Origin: Aquipseudomonas alcaligenes
GTDB taxonomy: Bacteria > Pseudomonadota > Gammaproteobacteria > Pseudomonadales > Pseudomonadaceae
Reading direction: 5' to 3'
DNA length: 64,000 nucleotides
Assembly (NCBI RefSeq): GCF_900156545.1
Contig: NZ_FTNW01000001.1
Location: 744,001 to 808,000, forward strand
Part shown: piece after piece, positions 1 to 7,450 of the stretch
How positions within the stretch are numbered: position 1 is the first letter of the stretch
Layout of the letters: every line of letters begins with the position of its first letter
Position numbers and translations under genes: made by a program
The notes under the pieces: model-generated
Databases searched by the model: none
Told to the model about the DNA's origin: nothing
Seen by the model: only the letters and a program-made list of their open reading frames with translations

Positions 1-155
1 GGGCGGCGCAGCCAGCCGGACGCGCGGCGCTGCTGGAGCGTGGCCTGGAGCAGGTGCAGGGCCGGGCAGCCAGCCATCGCCTGGTGGATACCGATCACCA
101 GGGCATCGTCCGCCATCCACAGGTGCTGGCCGAGCTCGCATCCTTGCTGGGCTGA
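1..155 (+). CDS. C-terminal end of an alpha/beta-hydrolase or thioesterase-like protein (5' truncated)
   Basis: An open frame runs from the window edge (phase starting at base 3) to TGA at 153-155, giving the last 50 residues of a protein. The tail reads LVDTDHQGIVRHPQVLAEL, an Asp-His pair followed by a helix. This resembles the catalytic-His end of alpha/beta hydrolases and of thioesterase domains that release nonribosomal peptides. It lies just upstream of a siderophore receptor, acyltransferase and N-hydroxylase on the same strand, so a siderophore-release thioesterase or siderophore hydrolase is a reasonable inference. The fragment is too short to choose between them, and the family assignment itself is tentative. 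Confidence 0.5.
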   Translation, partial: AAQPAGRAALLERGLEQVQGRAASHRLVDTDHQGIVRHPQVLAELASLLG

Positions 156-220
156 AAACGAAAAGTGTCAGGGGTTCGTAAATTTTCTGTCGGCCCGTAC
201 GTCTAGTACAGGCAAGTTGC

Positions 221-239
221 ACAAATGCGAATCCTTCTA
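221..239 (+). promoter_or_regulatory. Weak candidate Fur box upstream of the siderophore receptor
   Basis: ACAAATGCGAATCCTTCTA matches the 19-bp Fur consensus GATAATGATAATCATTATC at 11 of 19 positions. It lies about 25 bp before the receptor start codon in an A/T-rich stretch. Position and gene type favour iron control, but the match alone is weak. Confidence 0.3.
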
Positions 240-263
240 ATTTGATTTCATTGGGGAGTATTG

Positions 264-2459
264 ATGGAACAGCAAGCGAAGAGCCTGGCCCGAATTCCGT
301 TCGCCAAGGCGCGTCTGCCGTTGGCCATGGCCTGCGCACTGGGTGCATTCAGCATGGGACTGCAGGCTGAAGAAGCGATCCAGCTGGAAACCACCAATAT
401 CAGTGGCGAACTGGACAGCCCGGTCGGCGAGGACCAGGGCTACGTGGCCAAGAACAGCCGCAGCGCCACCAAGATCAATACTCCGCTCAGTGAAACCCCG
501 CGCTCGGTCTCGGTCGTCACCGAAGAGCAGATGAAGGACCGCAACGTCCAGACCATCAGCGAGGCGCTGCGCTACTCCGGTGGCGTGCAGGCCGGTTTCT
601 ACGGCGAGGACAACAAACAGGACTGGTTCATCATCCGCGGCTTCAAGCAGGCCAACAACGGCCTGTTCATGGACGGCTCGCGCATTTATTCCAGTGCCTT
701 CTATAGCTGGCAGATCGACCCCTACATGCTCGAACGCATCGAGGTGCTCAAGGGTGCGGCCTCGGTGCTGTACGGCCAGACGCCGCCCGGCGGTCTGATC
801 AACCTGCAGAGCAAGCGCCCGACCGCCGACGCCCGTAACGAAGTGGGTATGCAGTTCGGTAGTTTCGGTCGCAAGCAAATCAATGCCGATGTCGGCGGCA
901 AGCTGGATGAAGAAGGCAACCTGCTGTACCGCGTGGTGGCCCTGAGTCGTGACACTGGCACCCAGGTCGATGACGTGGATGCCGCGCGCATCCTGCTGGC
1001 CCCCTCGATGACCATCAACTTCAACGAGGACACCTCGCTGACGCTGCTGGCCAGCATGCAGAAGGATCGTTCCGATCCCCAGCTGCAGTTCCTGCCGTCC
1101 AGCGGCACCATCGAGCACAACCCGAACGGCAAGATCGACACCGACACCGCCGTGGGCGATCCGAGCTACGAGACCTTCGAGCGCGACCAGTACACCCTGG
1201 GCTACGAGCTGAACCATCGTCTGAACGACAACTGGGACTTCCAGCAGAACCTGCGCTACGGCCACATGGAGCTGGAACTGCGTCAGCTGTTCTACTACGG
1301 CAACCTCACCGATCGCGTGATCAACCGTGGTCTGACCTACAACGACGGCAAGGCCGACAACCTGTCGGTGGACAACCGCCTGCTCGGCAACTGGTTCGGC
1401 GACCGCTGGGAGAACACCCTGCTGCTGGGTGCCGACTACCAGCAGCTGAAGATCAACGACCGCAGCCCCAACGGCTACCCGAACTTCCCGGTCATTCCGC
1501 CGCTGGATATTTTCAATCCGAGCAACAACAGCCCGGTCTTTGGTTCGATTCCAGTCGGCAACGATGTGGCCATCGGCGACTTCGCCCTAGAAGACAAGGA
1601 CACCCGTGCCGACCAGATGGGCTACTACCTGCAGGAGCAGTTCAAGTACGACAACTGGGTGTTCCTGCTCGGCGGTCGCTACGACACCTCGCGCACCGAC
1701 TTCGACAACCGCACCACGGGCGTCAGCCACAACGTGCGTGACGAGGACTTCACCTGGAGCGGTGGCGTGGCCTATGTGTTCGACAATGGCCTGACGCCCT
1801 ACATCAGCTATTCCGAGTTCTTCCTGCCGGTTACCGACCTGAATGCCGTGACCAACGAGCCGTTCAAGCCCGAGGAAGGCAACCAGAAGGAAATCGGTAT
1901 CAAGTACCAGCCGCAGGGCCTGGACGCCATGTTCACGGCTGCGGTATTCGAGCTGACCCAGGAGAACGTCAAGAAGAACCTGTCCACGCCGACCGGCAGC
2001 GTGCCGACCCAGCTGGGCGAAGTGCGCAGCCGTGGCCTAGAACTTGAGGCCCAGGCCAATGTCACCGAGAACATCAGCCTGATCGCCAGCTACACCAAGC
2101 TGGACCCGGAGACCACCAAGAGCACACGTGAGGCGGAAGAGGGCAAAAAACCAGCCAACGTCGCCGACGAAATGGCTTCCCTGTGGGGCAAGTACCAGTT
2201 CATCGGTGGCACGCTGGACGGCCTGGAATTCGGTGCCGGCGTACGCCACACCAGCTCCAGCTATGGCGACAACACCGAGACCCTGGAAGTGCCGTCCTAC
2301 ACCCTGCTGGACGCCATGATCAGCTATCGCATCCAGGACGTGCGCCTGCAGCTCAACGCCAACAACCTGACCGACAAAGAGTACGTCACCGCCTGTGACT
2401 ACTACTGCTGGTACGGCAACCGTCGCAACGTCATCGCCAGTGTGAGTTATGACTTCTAA
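264..2459 (+). CDS. TonB-dependent ferric-siderophore receptor
   Basis: A 731-residue outer-membrane receptor importing a ferric siderophore with energy from TonB-ExbBD. The first ~35 residues form a Sec signal peptide with probable cleavage after LQA. A TonB-box-like TTNISG follows, then a plug domain (about residues 65-190) with RSVSVVT, IIRGF and IEVLKGAASVLYG. The remainder is a beta-barrel ending in the typical aromatic YDF, and GNRRNVIASVSYDF near the end is characteristic of the FhuA/FoxA/FauA hydroxamate-receptor group. ATG at 264 is preferred over the TTG three bases earlier because GGGGAG at 253-258 is well spaced. The gene overlaps the downstream acyltransferase by 11 bases, so receptor and biosynthetic genes are probably co-transcribed. 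The ligand cannot be read from sequence; a hydroxamate is inferred from the neighbours. Confidence 0.93.
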   Translation: MEQQAKSLARIPFAKARLPLAMACALGAFSMGLQAEEAIQLETTNISGELDSPVGEDQGYVAKNSRSATKINTPLSETPRSVSVVTEEQMKDRNVQTISEALRYSGGVQAGFYGEDNKQDWFIIRGFKQANNGLFMDGSRIYSSAFYSWQIDPYMLERIEVLKGAASVLYGQTPPGGLINLQSKRPTADARNEVGMQFGSFGRKQINADVGGKLDEEGNLLYRVVALSRDTGTQVDDVDAARILLAPSMTINFNEDTSLTLLASMQKDRSDPQLQFLPSSGTIEHNPNGKIDTDTAVGDPSYETFERDQYTLGYELNHRLNDNWDFQQNLRYGHMELELRQLFYYGNLTDRVINRGLTYNDGKADNLSVDNRLLGNWFGDRWENTLLLGADYQQLKINDRSPNGYPNFPVIPPLDIFNPSNNSPVFGSIPVGNDVAIGDFALEDKDTRADQMGYYLQEQFKYDNWVFLLGGRYDTSRTDFDNRTTGVSHNVRDEDFTWSGGVAYVFDNGLTPYISYSEFFLPVTDLNAVTNEPFKPEEGNQKEIGIKYQPQGLDAMFTAAVFELTQENVKKNLSTPTGSVPTQLGEVRSRGLELEAQANVTENISLIASYTKLDPETTKSTREAEEGKKPANVADEMASLWGKYQFIGGTLDGLEFGAGVRHTSSSYGDNTETLEVPSYTLLDAMISYRIQDVRLQLNANNLTDKEYVTACDYYCWYGNRRNVIASVSYDF

Positions 2460-3447
2460 CCCGTTGCAACAACTGCCGCTGCCCACCGGGCAGCGCCTGC
2501 TCGGTCGCGACGACGGCGCCAGCCTGGCCCTGCACCTGGACGAGCGCGCGCTGCTGCGCGCCCGTCGTCAGGATGGGTTCCTGGTGCCGCTGGAACTGGC
2601 TGCCGAGGAGCAAGCCGAGGCGCTGTGGGCGCTGGCCTACTGGTGCTTCGCCAACGACACCCAGCTGCAGGCCGTGCGCCTGCAGCTGGACTCGGTCGAG
2701 CCGGCCCTGCTGGCCAGCGGTCTGCTGGTCGGCGAGGGCAGCGAGCTGCGCATCGAACGCTCGACGTTCTGGCAGCTGCCGGGCCCTTTCCTGCGCACTG
2801 CCGGCAGTGCCGGCTACCCGCAGCAGATGGTCATGCACCCGACGGGCCGTCGTCACCCTCGCCGCGCGCCCAAGCCGGTGGGCGAGGTCTACCGGCGTTT
2901 CGATGCCACCCTGGGCGCCTGGATCTCCCTGCGCACCCTGGACATCGATGAAGACCTCGCGAGCTTCAACCGCTGGCAGAACAGTGCACGCGTGGCGGCG
3001 TTCTGGCAGGAGGAGGGCGATCTGGCCAAGCATCGCCGTTACCTCGAGGAGCTGGCCTGCGACCCACGCGTGCTGACCCTGATCGGTTGTTTCGACGACC
3101 AACCCTTCGCCTACTACGAGGCCTACTGGGCCAAGGAAGACCGCATCGCGCCCTTCTATGAGGTTGGCGACTACGATCGCGGCATCCACATGCTGGTGGG
3201 TGAGGAGAGTCATCGTGGCCCGCACAAGGTGGCGAGCTGGCTGAGCGCGCTGACCCATTACCTGTTCCTCGATGATCCACGCACTCAGCGTGTGGTTGCC
3301 GAACCCCGCGCGGACAACGCCCGGATGATCGGCCACATGCAGGCGCAGGGTTACCACAAGGCCAAGGAGTTCGATTTCCCGCACAAGCGCGCGGCACTCA
3401 TGGTGCAGTCGCGCGAAGTGTTCTTCGAGCGTTGCCGCCTGGCATGA
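2449..3447 (+). CDS. Siderophore N-hydroxylated-amine acyltransferase (IucB/AlcB/RhbD type GNAT)
   Basis: A 332-residue protein of the family that transfers an acyl group from acyl-CoA to an N-hydroxylated diamine or amino acid, making the hydroxamate iron-binding group. The C-terminal half (about residues 150-325) holds the catalytic GNAT domain with family hallmarks: WQNSARVAAFWQEEG, PFAYYEAYWAKEDRI, DRGIHMLVGEE, HYLFLDDPRTQRVV, EPRADN and KEFDFPHKRAALM. The N-terminal ~130 residues are the variable domain seen in IucB-like proteins. The start lies inside the end of the receptor gene (11-base overlap), implying translational coupling. It should act after the hydroxylase encoded next. Acetyl, succinyl or another acyl donor cannot be distinguished by eye. 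Confidence 0.88.
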   Translation: MTSNPLQQLPLPTGQRLLGRDDGASLALHLDERALLRARRQDGFLVPLELAAEEQAEALWALAYWCFANDTQLQAVRLQLDSVEPALLASGLLVGEGSELRIERSTFWQLPGPFLRTAGSAGYPQQMVMHPTGRRHPRRAPKPVGEVYRRFDATLGAWISLRTLDIDEDLASFNRWQNSARVAAFWQEEGDLAKHRRYLEELACDPRVLTLIGCFDDQPFAYYEAYWAKEDRIAPFYEVGDYDRGIHMLVGEESHRGPHKVASWLSALTHYLFLDDPRTQRVVAEPRADNARMIGHMQAQGYHKAKEFDFPHKRAALMVQSREVFFERCRLA

Positions 3448-3456
3448 GCAACAAGG

Positions 3457-3511
3457 CTCGCGGCAATCTGCCGCGAGACCACAGAACAACAGAGCCGCGC
3501 CCGAGCGCGGC
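3457..3511 (+). other. Two adjacent hairpins between acyltransferase and hydroxylase genes
   Basis: CTCGCGGCA (3457-3465) pairs with TGCCGCGAG (3469-3477), and GCCGCGC (3494-3500) pairs with GCGCGGC (3505-3511). Neither is followed by a run of T, so they are poor intrinsic terminators. They may attenuate transcription or stabilise mRNA within the operon. Confidence 0.4.
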
Positions 3512-3595
3512 CGTGAATCACTGATGAGGTTGGGCAGGCGGATGCCTACTGCGTCCGCCCCAGACACGAGCCACTCCACAGGATCGGGGCCTGAC

Positions 3596-4891
3596 ATGAG
3601 CATAGAAACACTGGAATACGACGTCATCGGACTGGGCTTCGGGCCCGCCAACCTGGCCATTGCGGTGGCCCTGGAAGAAGATCGCCGCGTGCGTGAGAAC
3701 GGCCTGCGCTATTGCTTCCTGGAGAAGAAACAGGCTTTCGAGTGGCATGGCGGCATGCTGCTGGACGACAGTCGCATGCAGATTTCCTTCCTCAAGGACC
3801 TCGCGACGCTGCGCAATCCGTCCAGCCGCTACACCTTCGTCAACTACCTGCATCAGAAGCGCCGTCTGGAAGCCTTCATCAACATCAGCACCTTCACGCC
3901 CTCGCGCCTGGAGTACAACGACTACCTGGGCTGGGCCGCCGGCCACTTTGCCGACCGCGTGCACTACGGCGAGGAAGTGATTGCCGTCGAGCCGGTGATG
4001 GACGGTGGCGAGGTCAGTCGGGTCAAGGTGATCTCGCGCCTGGGCGATGGCCGCACCCGTGCGCGCATCACCCGCAACCTGGTGGTCAGCATCGGCGGTG
4101 AGCCGGCAGTGCCGGAAATGTTCCGCCCGCTGCGCGAGGATGGGCGGGTGATCCACTCGGCCCAATACCTGGAGCGTATCCAGGGTGTGGCCGAGCCACG
4201 CCGGATCGCCGTGATCGGCTCCGGGCAGAGTGCCGCGGAGATCTTCACCGATCTGTGTGGGCGCTTCCCGACCGCCGAGGTGAGCATGGTGATGCGCAGC
4301 CAGGCCATGCGCCCGGCCGACGACAGCCCCTTCGTCAACGAGATCTTCGACCCGGCCTACACCGACGTGGTCTTCGGCCAGGCGCCGGAAGAGCGTGAAG
4401 CCTTCCTGCAGGCCAATGCCCAGACCAACTACTCGGTGGTCAACCTGGACCTGATCGAGAGCATCTATCATCGCCTGTACCAGCAGAGAGTCACCGGCCA
4501 TGCGCCGCACAGCCTGCTGCCGCAGCGCAGCATCGAGGCCGTACAGGCCGGGGCCGAAGGTGTGCGCCTGACCCTGCAGGGTCCGGAAGGCCGCGAAGAT
4601 CGCCTGTTCGACGCGGTCGTGCTGGCCACCGGCTATCGCCGTGATGGCTACAAACGCCTGCTTGGCGGCTTGCAGGCGCACCTTGGCGAGGGCGTGGAAC
4701 GCGATTATCGTCTGTGCTGCCAACCGCAGATGAGCGCCGGCATCTACCTGCAGGGCTGCTGCGAGGCCAGTCACGGCCTGAGCGACACGCTGCTGTCGGT
4801 ACTCGCCATTCGCTCGCAGGAAGTGGTCGACGCCCTGCTGGACAACAGTCGTCGCCGCCAATCGACAGGAGTCGCCAGCGCATGTGCCTGA
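3596..4891 (+). CDS. L-ornithine/diamine N-hydroxylase of the PvdA/AlcA/IucD family
   Basis: A 431-residue FAD- and NADPH-dependent monooxygenase that N-hydroxylates ornithine, lysine or a diamine, the first step to a hydroxamate. The FAD-binding motif GLGFGPANLA is near residue 15, followed by GMLLDDSRMQISFLKDLATLRNP, a strong PvdA-family block. The NADPH-binding motif GSGQSAAE is near residue 210, then DDSPFVNEIFDP, ATGYRRDG and the C-terminal SHGLSDTLLSVL. ATG at 3596 is chosen because the FAD motif starts right after it; a frame open from 3524 would add 24 low-complexity residues. The stop overlaps the region before the next gene, whose Shine-Dalgarno lies just past it. Overall similarity looks closest to ornithine hydroxylase PvdA as I remember it, but AlcA (putrescine) is not excluded. 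Confidence 0.9.
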   Translation: MSIETLEYDVIGLGFGPANLAIAVALEEDRRVRENGLRYCFLEKKQAFEWHGGMLLDDSRMQISFLKDLATLRNPSSRYTFVNYLHQKRRLEAFINISTFTPSRLEYNDYLGWAAGHFADRVHYGEEVIAVEPVMDGGEVSRVKVISRLGDGRTRARITRNLVVSIGGEPAVPEMFRPLREDGRVIHSAQYLERIQGVAEPRRIAVIGSGQSAAEIFTDLCGRFPTAEVSMVMRSQAMRPADDSPFVNEIFDPAYTDVVFGQAPEEREAFLQANAQTNYSVVNLDLIESIYHRLYQQRVTGHAPHSLLPQRSIEAVQAGAEGVRLTLQGPEGREDRLFDAVVLATGYRRDGYKRLLGGLQAHLGEGVERDYRLCCQPQMSAGIYLQGCCEASHGLSDTLLSVLAIRSQEVVDALLDNSRRRQSTGVASACA

Positions 4892-4907
4892 CCCAGGTGG
4901 GGGGCCG

Positions 4908-5657
4908 ATGATCCCGGCCATTGCCCCGCTGTTCCAAGGGCCTTTTGCCCATTACCGCGATGTTCTCACCCTTGCGGATGACCCACGCCCGGCACTGTCC
5001 GGGCGTGAGTTCGTCAGCTCCCTGCGTCTGGAAGAGCAGATGCTGCGCTTCGCCCCGGAGCATGCCGAGGGTGACCGGCGGGCGCTGCTGTCGCTGTGGT
5101 CGAAGTACTACTTCCTGCGCCTGATCCCGCCGGTACTGGCTGCCGGCCTGATCCTCAACTGGCGCCTGCCGCTGGCGTTCGACGAAATCCAGGTGGTGGT
5201 CGGTGCCGACGGCTTGCCGGAGGCCTTCAAGCTGCCGCATGCCGGTGAGCGCTTGGCTGCGGCGCCGGCCAACGGTTTCGAACGCTTCTCGGGGCTGCTG
5301 GACGACAACCTGCTGCCCTTCATCGACGGCCTGCGTGCCCATCGCAAGATTGCCGCCCGGGTACTGTGGAGCAACGCCGGTAACTACTTCGAGTGGTTCA
5401 TGTCGACGCTCGGCGGCCTGCCGTTCCCCAAACCGATGCTGGCCCAGGGTTTCGAGATACTGGAAAGCAAGCTGCGCCCGGATGGCAGCCGCAACCCGCT
5501 GTTCGAGCCGGTCAGCTATGTGCCGCAGGGCGAGGGCTGCGCGCCCTGGCGCCAGCGCAAGCTGTGCTGCATCCGTAACGAGCTGGGCATGGCGATGTGC
5601 GACAACTGCCCGCTGCTGGAAGAGCCGCCGGCGGAAGGTGTGGCCGTACTGGATTGA
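4908..5657 (+). CDS. FhuF-like [2Fe-2S] ferric-siderophore reductase
   Basis: A 249-residue protein of the FhuF ferric reductase group, which reduces imported Fe(III)-hydroxamates in the cytoplasm and so releases iron. The diagnostic part is the C-terminal cysteine set LCCIRNELGMAMCDNCPLL (CC-X9-C-X2-C), the unusual ligand arrangement of FhuF. The middle contains RVLWSNAGNYFEW, also typical. ATG at 4908 has a good Shine-Dalgarno (AGGTGGGGG) just upstream; a GTG at 4884 inside the hydroxylase gene is less likely. It is the last gene of the + strand siderophore operon and complements the fhuCDB importer a few kilobases downstream. Confidence 0.85.
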   Translation: MIPAIAPLFQGPFAHYRDVLTLADDPRPALSGREFVSSLRLEEQMLRFAPEHAEGDRRALLSLWSKYYFLRLIPPVLAAGLILNWRLPLAFDEIQVVVGADGLPEAFKLPHAGERLAAAPANGFERFSGLLDDNLLPFIDGLRAHRKIAARVLWSNAGNYFEWFMSTLGGLPFPKPMLAQGFEILESKLRPDGSRNPLFEPVSYVPQGEGCAPWRQRKLCCIRNELGMAMCDNCPLLEEPPAEGVAVLD

Positions 5658-6028
5658 TGCAGGCGGGGCGCCATAGCGCCGACGCTCTCGATGAGGTCAA
5701 CCTGGACGGCATGGCCACCGTAATCCTAGCCATCTTGAAGAGCGATTCATAAGCCAGATCGTTTGACCCCAAAGACAGCTCACCCAGTGTCCGGTTTCAT
5801 TACACGCAACAGCAGGCGTCTGTGGGCGGGTCCTGAGCATATTTCCTTCAATATTTCCCAAAGAGTTGGCGCCTCGCCCCTTAGCTTCGCATGCAGTTGC
5901 GACCATCCATGAGATTTTTGTTTTAGTAACAAGGGCACCTGGCCCGCCAATGCGCAACGGTCGATTCTCGACGCTGTTCCCGGATGACTCAGGCGTTGTA
6001 GAGTCGCACCCTGTTCGAGGAGATGTTC
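5658..6028. other. Intergenic region, A/T-richer than its surroundings
   Basis: About 370 bases with no convincing gene. A small hairpin GGCGC-cata-GCGCC (5667-5680) follows the reductase stop and may act as a weak terminator. Base composition then drops towards A/T (for example around 5750-5950), unlike the GC-rich genes to the left. Short open frames here lack Shine-Dalgarno sites and recognisable content. Confidence 0.5.
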
Positions 6029-6904
6029 ATGTCGAAACTGCTTTATATGCCCATCGTTGCCGCTGTTGGCGCACTCCTTTCGGCCTGCGCAAGCGGCCCC
6101 CGCGAAGGCGGGGATGACAAGATCCATTTCAAGGTGCAGCAGCAATCGATTATTGCTGTGGCAAACGCCAAGCCCGCAGATCTGCCGGCAGAACTGTCGG
6201 ATACCGACCGTGCGCGTTACTTGCACGGCTACCCTTCGGTGGAACAGTTCCCCCTGGGCAATCTGCCAACTTCGGCTTTTGAGGTAAGTGGCGAAATTAA
6301 CGTCGAAAGATTTCTCGGGACCGGTCGAGCCAACAGTGGCTCCGGTCGGTTCAACGCCGATACGGGCATCGCAGTTGGTACCTCCATCGGCGGTGCTGCT
6401 GGCGGGGCTATCGGGCTTCTATCCATGATTGGCCCGAGCGATGCTCAGCTGGATTTCCGGCAAATGCGCTCCAGCGCGCTTTGCTATATCCCAATCGCCG
6501 AAGCCATCTCCCCAGATGACGCAGTTGAGAAATGCGCTCTGGCCGTTCGGGGGCACTTCAAGAGCACTCTTGCCAACTCGGTTGAGGTGAACACTCCCGG
6601 CACAAACTTCTTAATCAAGGGCGGTATTGACGCCGGCGGCGAGCAAAGAACTGCATATCTCCAGGTCTTCAAAAGTGGCGCCTACTACGCCAAAGGATAT
6701 GCACCGGCGAACATCGGAGGCTATGAGGCCCATATCGCCTACATAGCGGTAGGCAATTTCACGCCAAAACCGGACAACCTCGTCACTGTCGAGGACGTGG
6801 TTCAGGCACTCAAAGTCGGTAAGCCGGCGAACATGGCGTTCATTTTCTCCCCCGGCATGGATGGCAGGAAGCGCATGGGCGTCAACCAGGTGGGCGTCTA
6901 CTAA
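6029..6904 (+). CDS. Predicted lipoprotein of unknown function
   Basis: A 291-residue exported protein. The N-terminus MSKLLYMPIVAAVGALLSAC is a lipoprotein signal peptide with lipobox LSAC, so the mature protein should be anchored to a membrane through Cys20. ATG at 6029 is preferred over ATG at 6023 because GAGGAG ends right at 6022, giving proper spacing only for the second. A glycine-rich hydrophobic stretch near residue 118 (VGTSIGGAAGGAIGLLSM) could insert in or lie against a membrane. I recognise no enzymatic motif. Codon usage is less GC-biased than in neighbouring genes, and the gene splits the siderophore operon from the fhu importer, which suggests separate acquisition. Confidence 0.75.
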   Translation: MSKLLYMPIVAAVGALLSACASGPREGGDDKIHFKVQQQSIIAVANAKPADLPAELSDTDRARYLHGYPSVEQFPLGNLPTSAFEVSGEINVERFLGTGRANSGSGRFNADTGIAVGTSIGGAAGGAIGLLSMIGPSDAQLDFRQMRSSALCYIPIAEAISPDDAVEKCALAVRGHFKSTLANSVEVNTPGTNFLIKGGIDAGGEQRTAYLQVFKSGAYYAKGYAPANIGGYEAHIAYIAVGNFTPKPDNLVTVEDVVQALKVGKPANMAFIFSPGMDGRKRMGVNQVGVY

Positions 6905-7049
6905 CCCGACCTGCAGGGCGGCATGGTTCAGGGCCTGCCGCCTTTGTGCTTGAAGGGGGCAGGGTGTGGGGTCGCTTGCACATGCGACAAGCCGTGAGAG
7001 GCTGAAATCAGTCAACTGGCCCCCCGGCCACCAAGATGAGGAAGGCCCC

Positions 7050-7250
7050 ATGTCCACAGCGTCCCCCGCTCCGCAACTGAAGCTCTCTCGCAACGCCAAA
7101 CGCGCCATTGCCAGCTATGGCCGTCAGAAGTGCGTCGATGCCTTCGAGATGACCAAGCCGGGCGACGGCGCCAGTACCATCGGGTTCTCCCTGGGCCTGA
7201 CCACCACGGCCATTGCTGACAGCCGCGAGCAGGCTGCTGGTGCGCAGTAG
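7050..7250 (+). CDS. Small conserved-looking hypothetical protein
   Basis: A 66-residue basic protein starting at ATG 7050 with GAGGAAG (7037-7043) well placed upstream. It contains LSRNAKRAIASYGRQKCVDAF followed by a GDGASTIGFSLGL segment, reminiscent of short hypothetical proteins seen in phage- or plasmid-associated regions (from memory, unverified). It lies alone between the lipoprotein gene and the fhu operon, which is on the opposite strand. Function unknown; a chance open frame is possible, but the Shine-Dalgarno argues for translation. Confidence 0.5.
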   Translation: MSTASPAPQLKLSRNAKRAIASYGRQKCVDAFEMTKPGDGASTIGFSLGLTTTAIADSREQAAGAQ

Positions 7251-7361
7251 CATTAAGTCTTGTCCCGCCCTCAACCGCCCTGTAGACGAGTGCACCTTAC
7301 GCAGGCCATGTGAGCATTGGTGGCATGCGCAACAAATGGTCCGTCGCCAGGCGCGTCAGTC

Positions 7362-7420
7362 GTAGCCCGGACGCAATCCGGGATGCAGGCGACTCGCTTC
7401 CCGCATTGCATCCGGGCTAC
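7362..7420. repeat. REP-like palindromic element, copy 1
   Basis: GTAGCCCGGACGCAATCCGGG at the left is mirrored by CCCGCATTGCATCCGGGCTAC at the right, forming a long imperfect hairpin. A near-identical element lies at 52603-52661. Both sit between convergent or adjacent gene ends, as expected for REP sequences. This copy is downstream of fhuB. Confidence 0.75.
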
Positions 7421-7426
7421 AGATAT

Positions 7427-7444
7427 CGGGCGCGATAGCGCCCG
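7427..7444 (-). terminator. Hairpin just downstream of fhuB
   Basis: CGGGCGC (7427-7433) and GCGCCCG (7438-7444) form a 7-bp stem with a GATA loop, seven bases past the fhuB stop codon on the - strand. There is no T run, so it may be a weak terminator or mRNA-stabilising hairpin. Confidence 0.4.
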
Positions 7445-7450
7445 GTGTCC

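Noticed and set aside
3518-4921. 467-codon - strand frame opposite the N-hydroxylase
   Set aside because: Antisense shadow; the + strand frame has FAD and NADPH motifs of the PvdA family.
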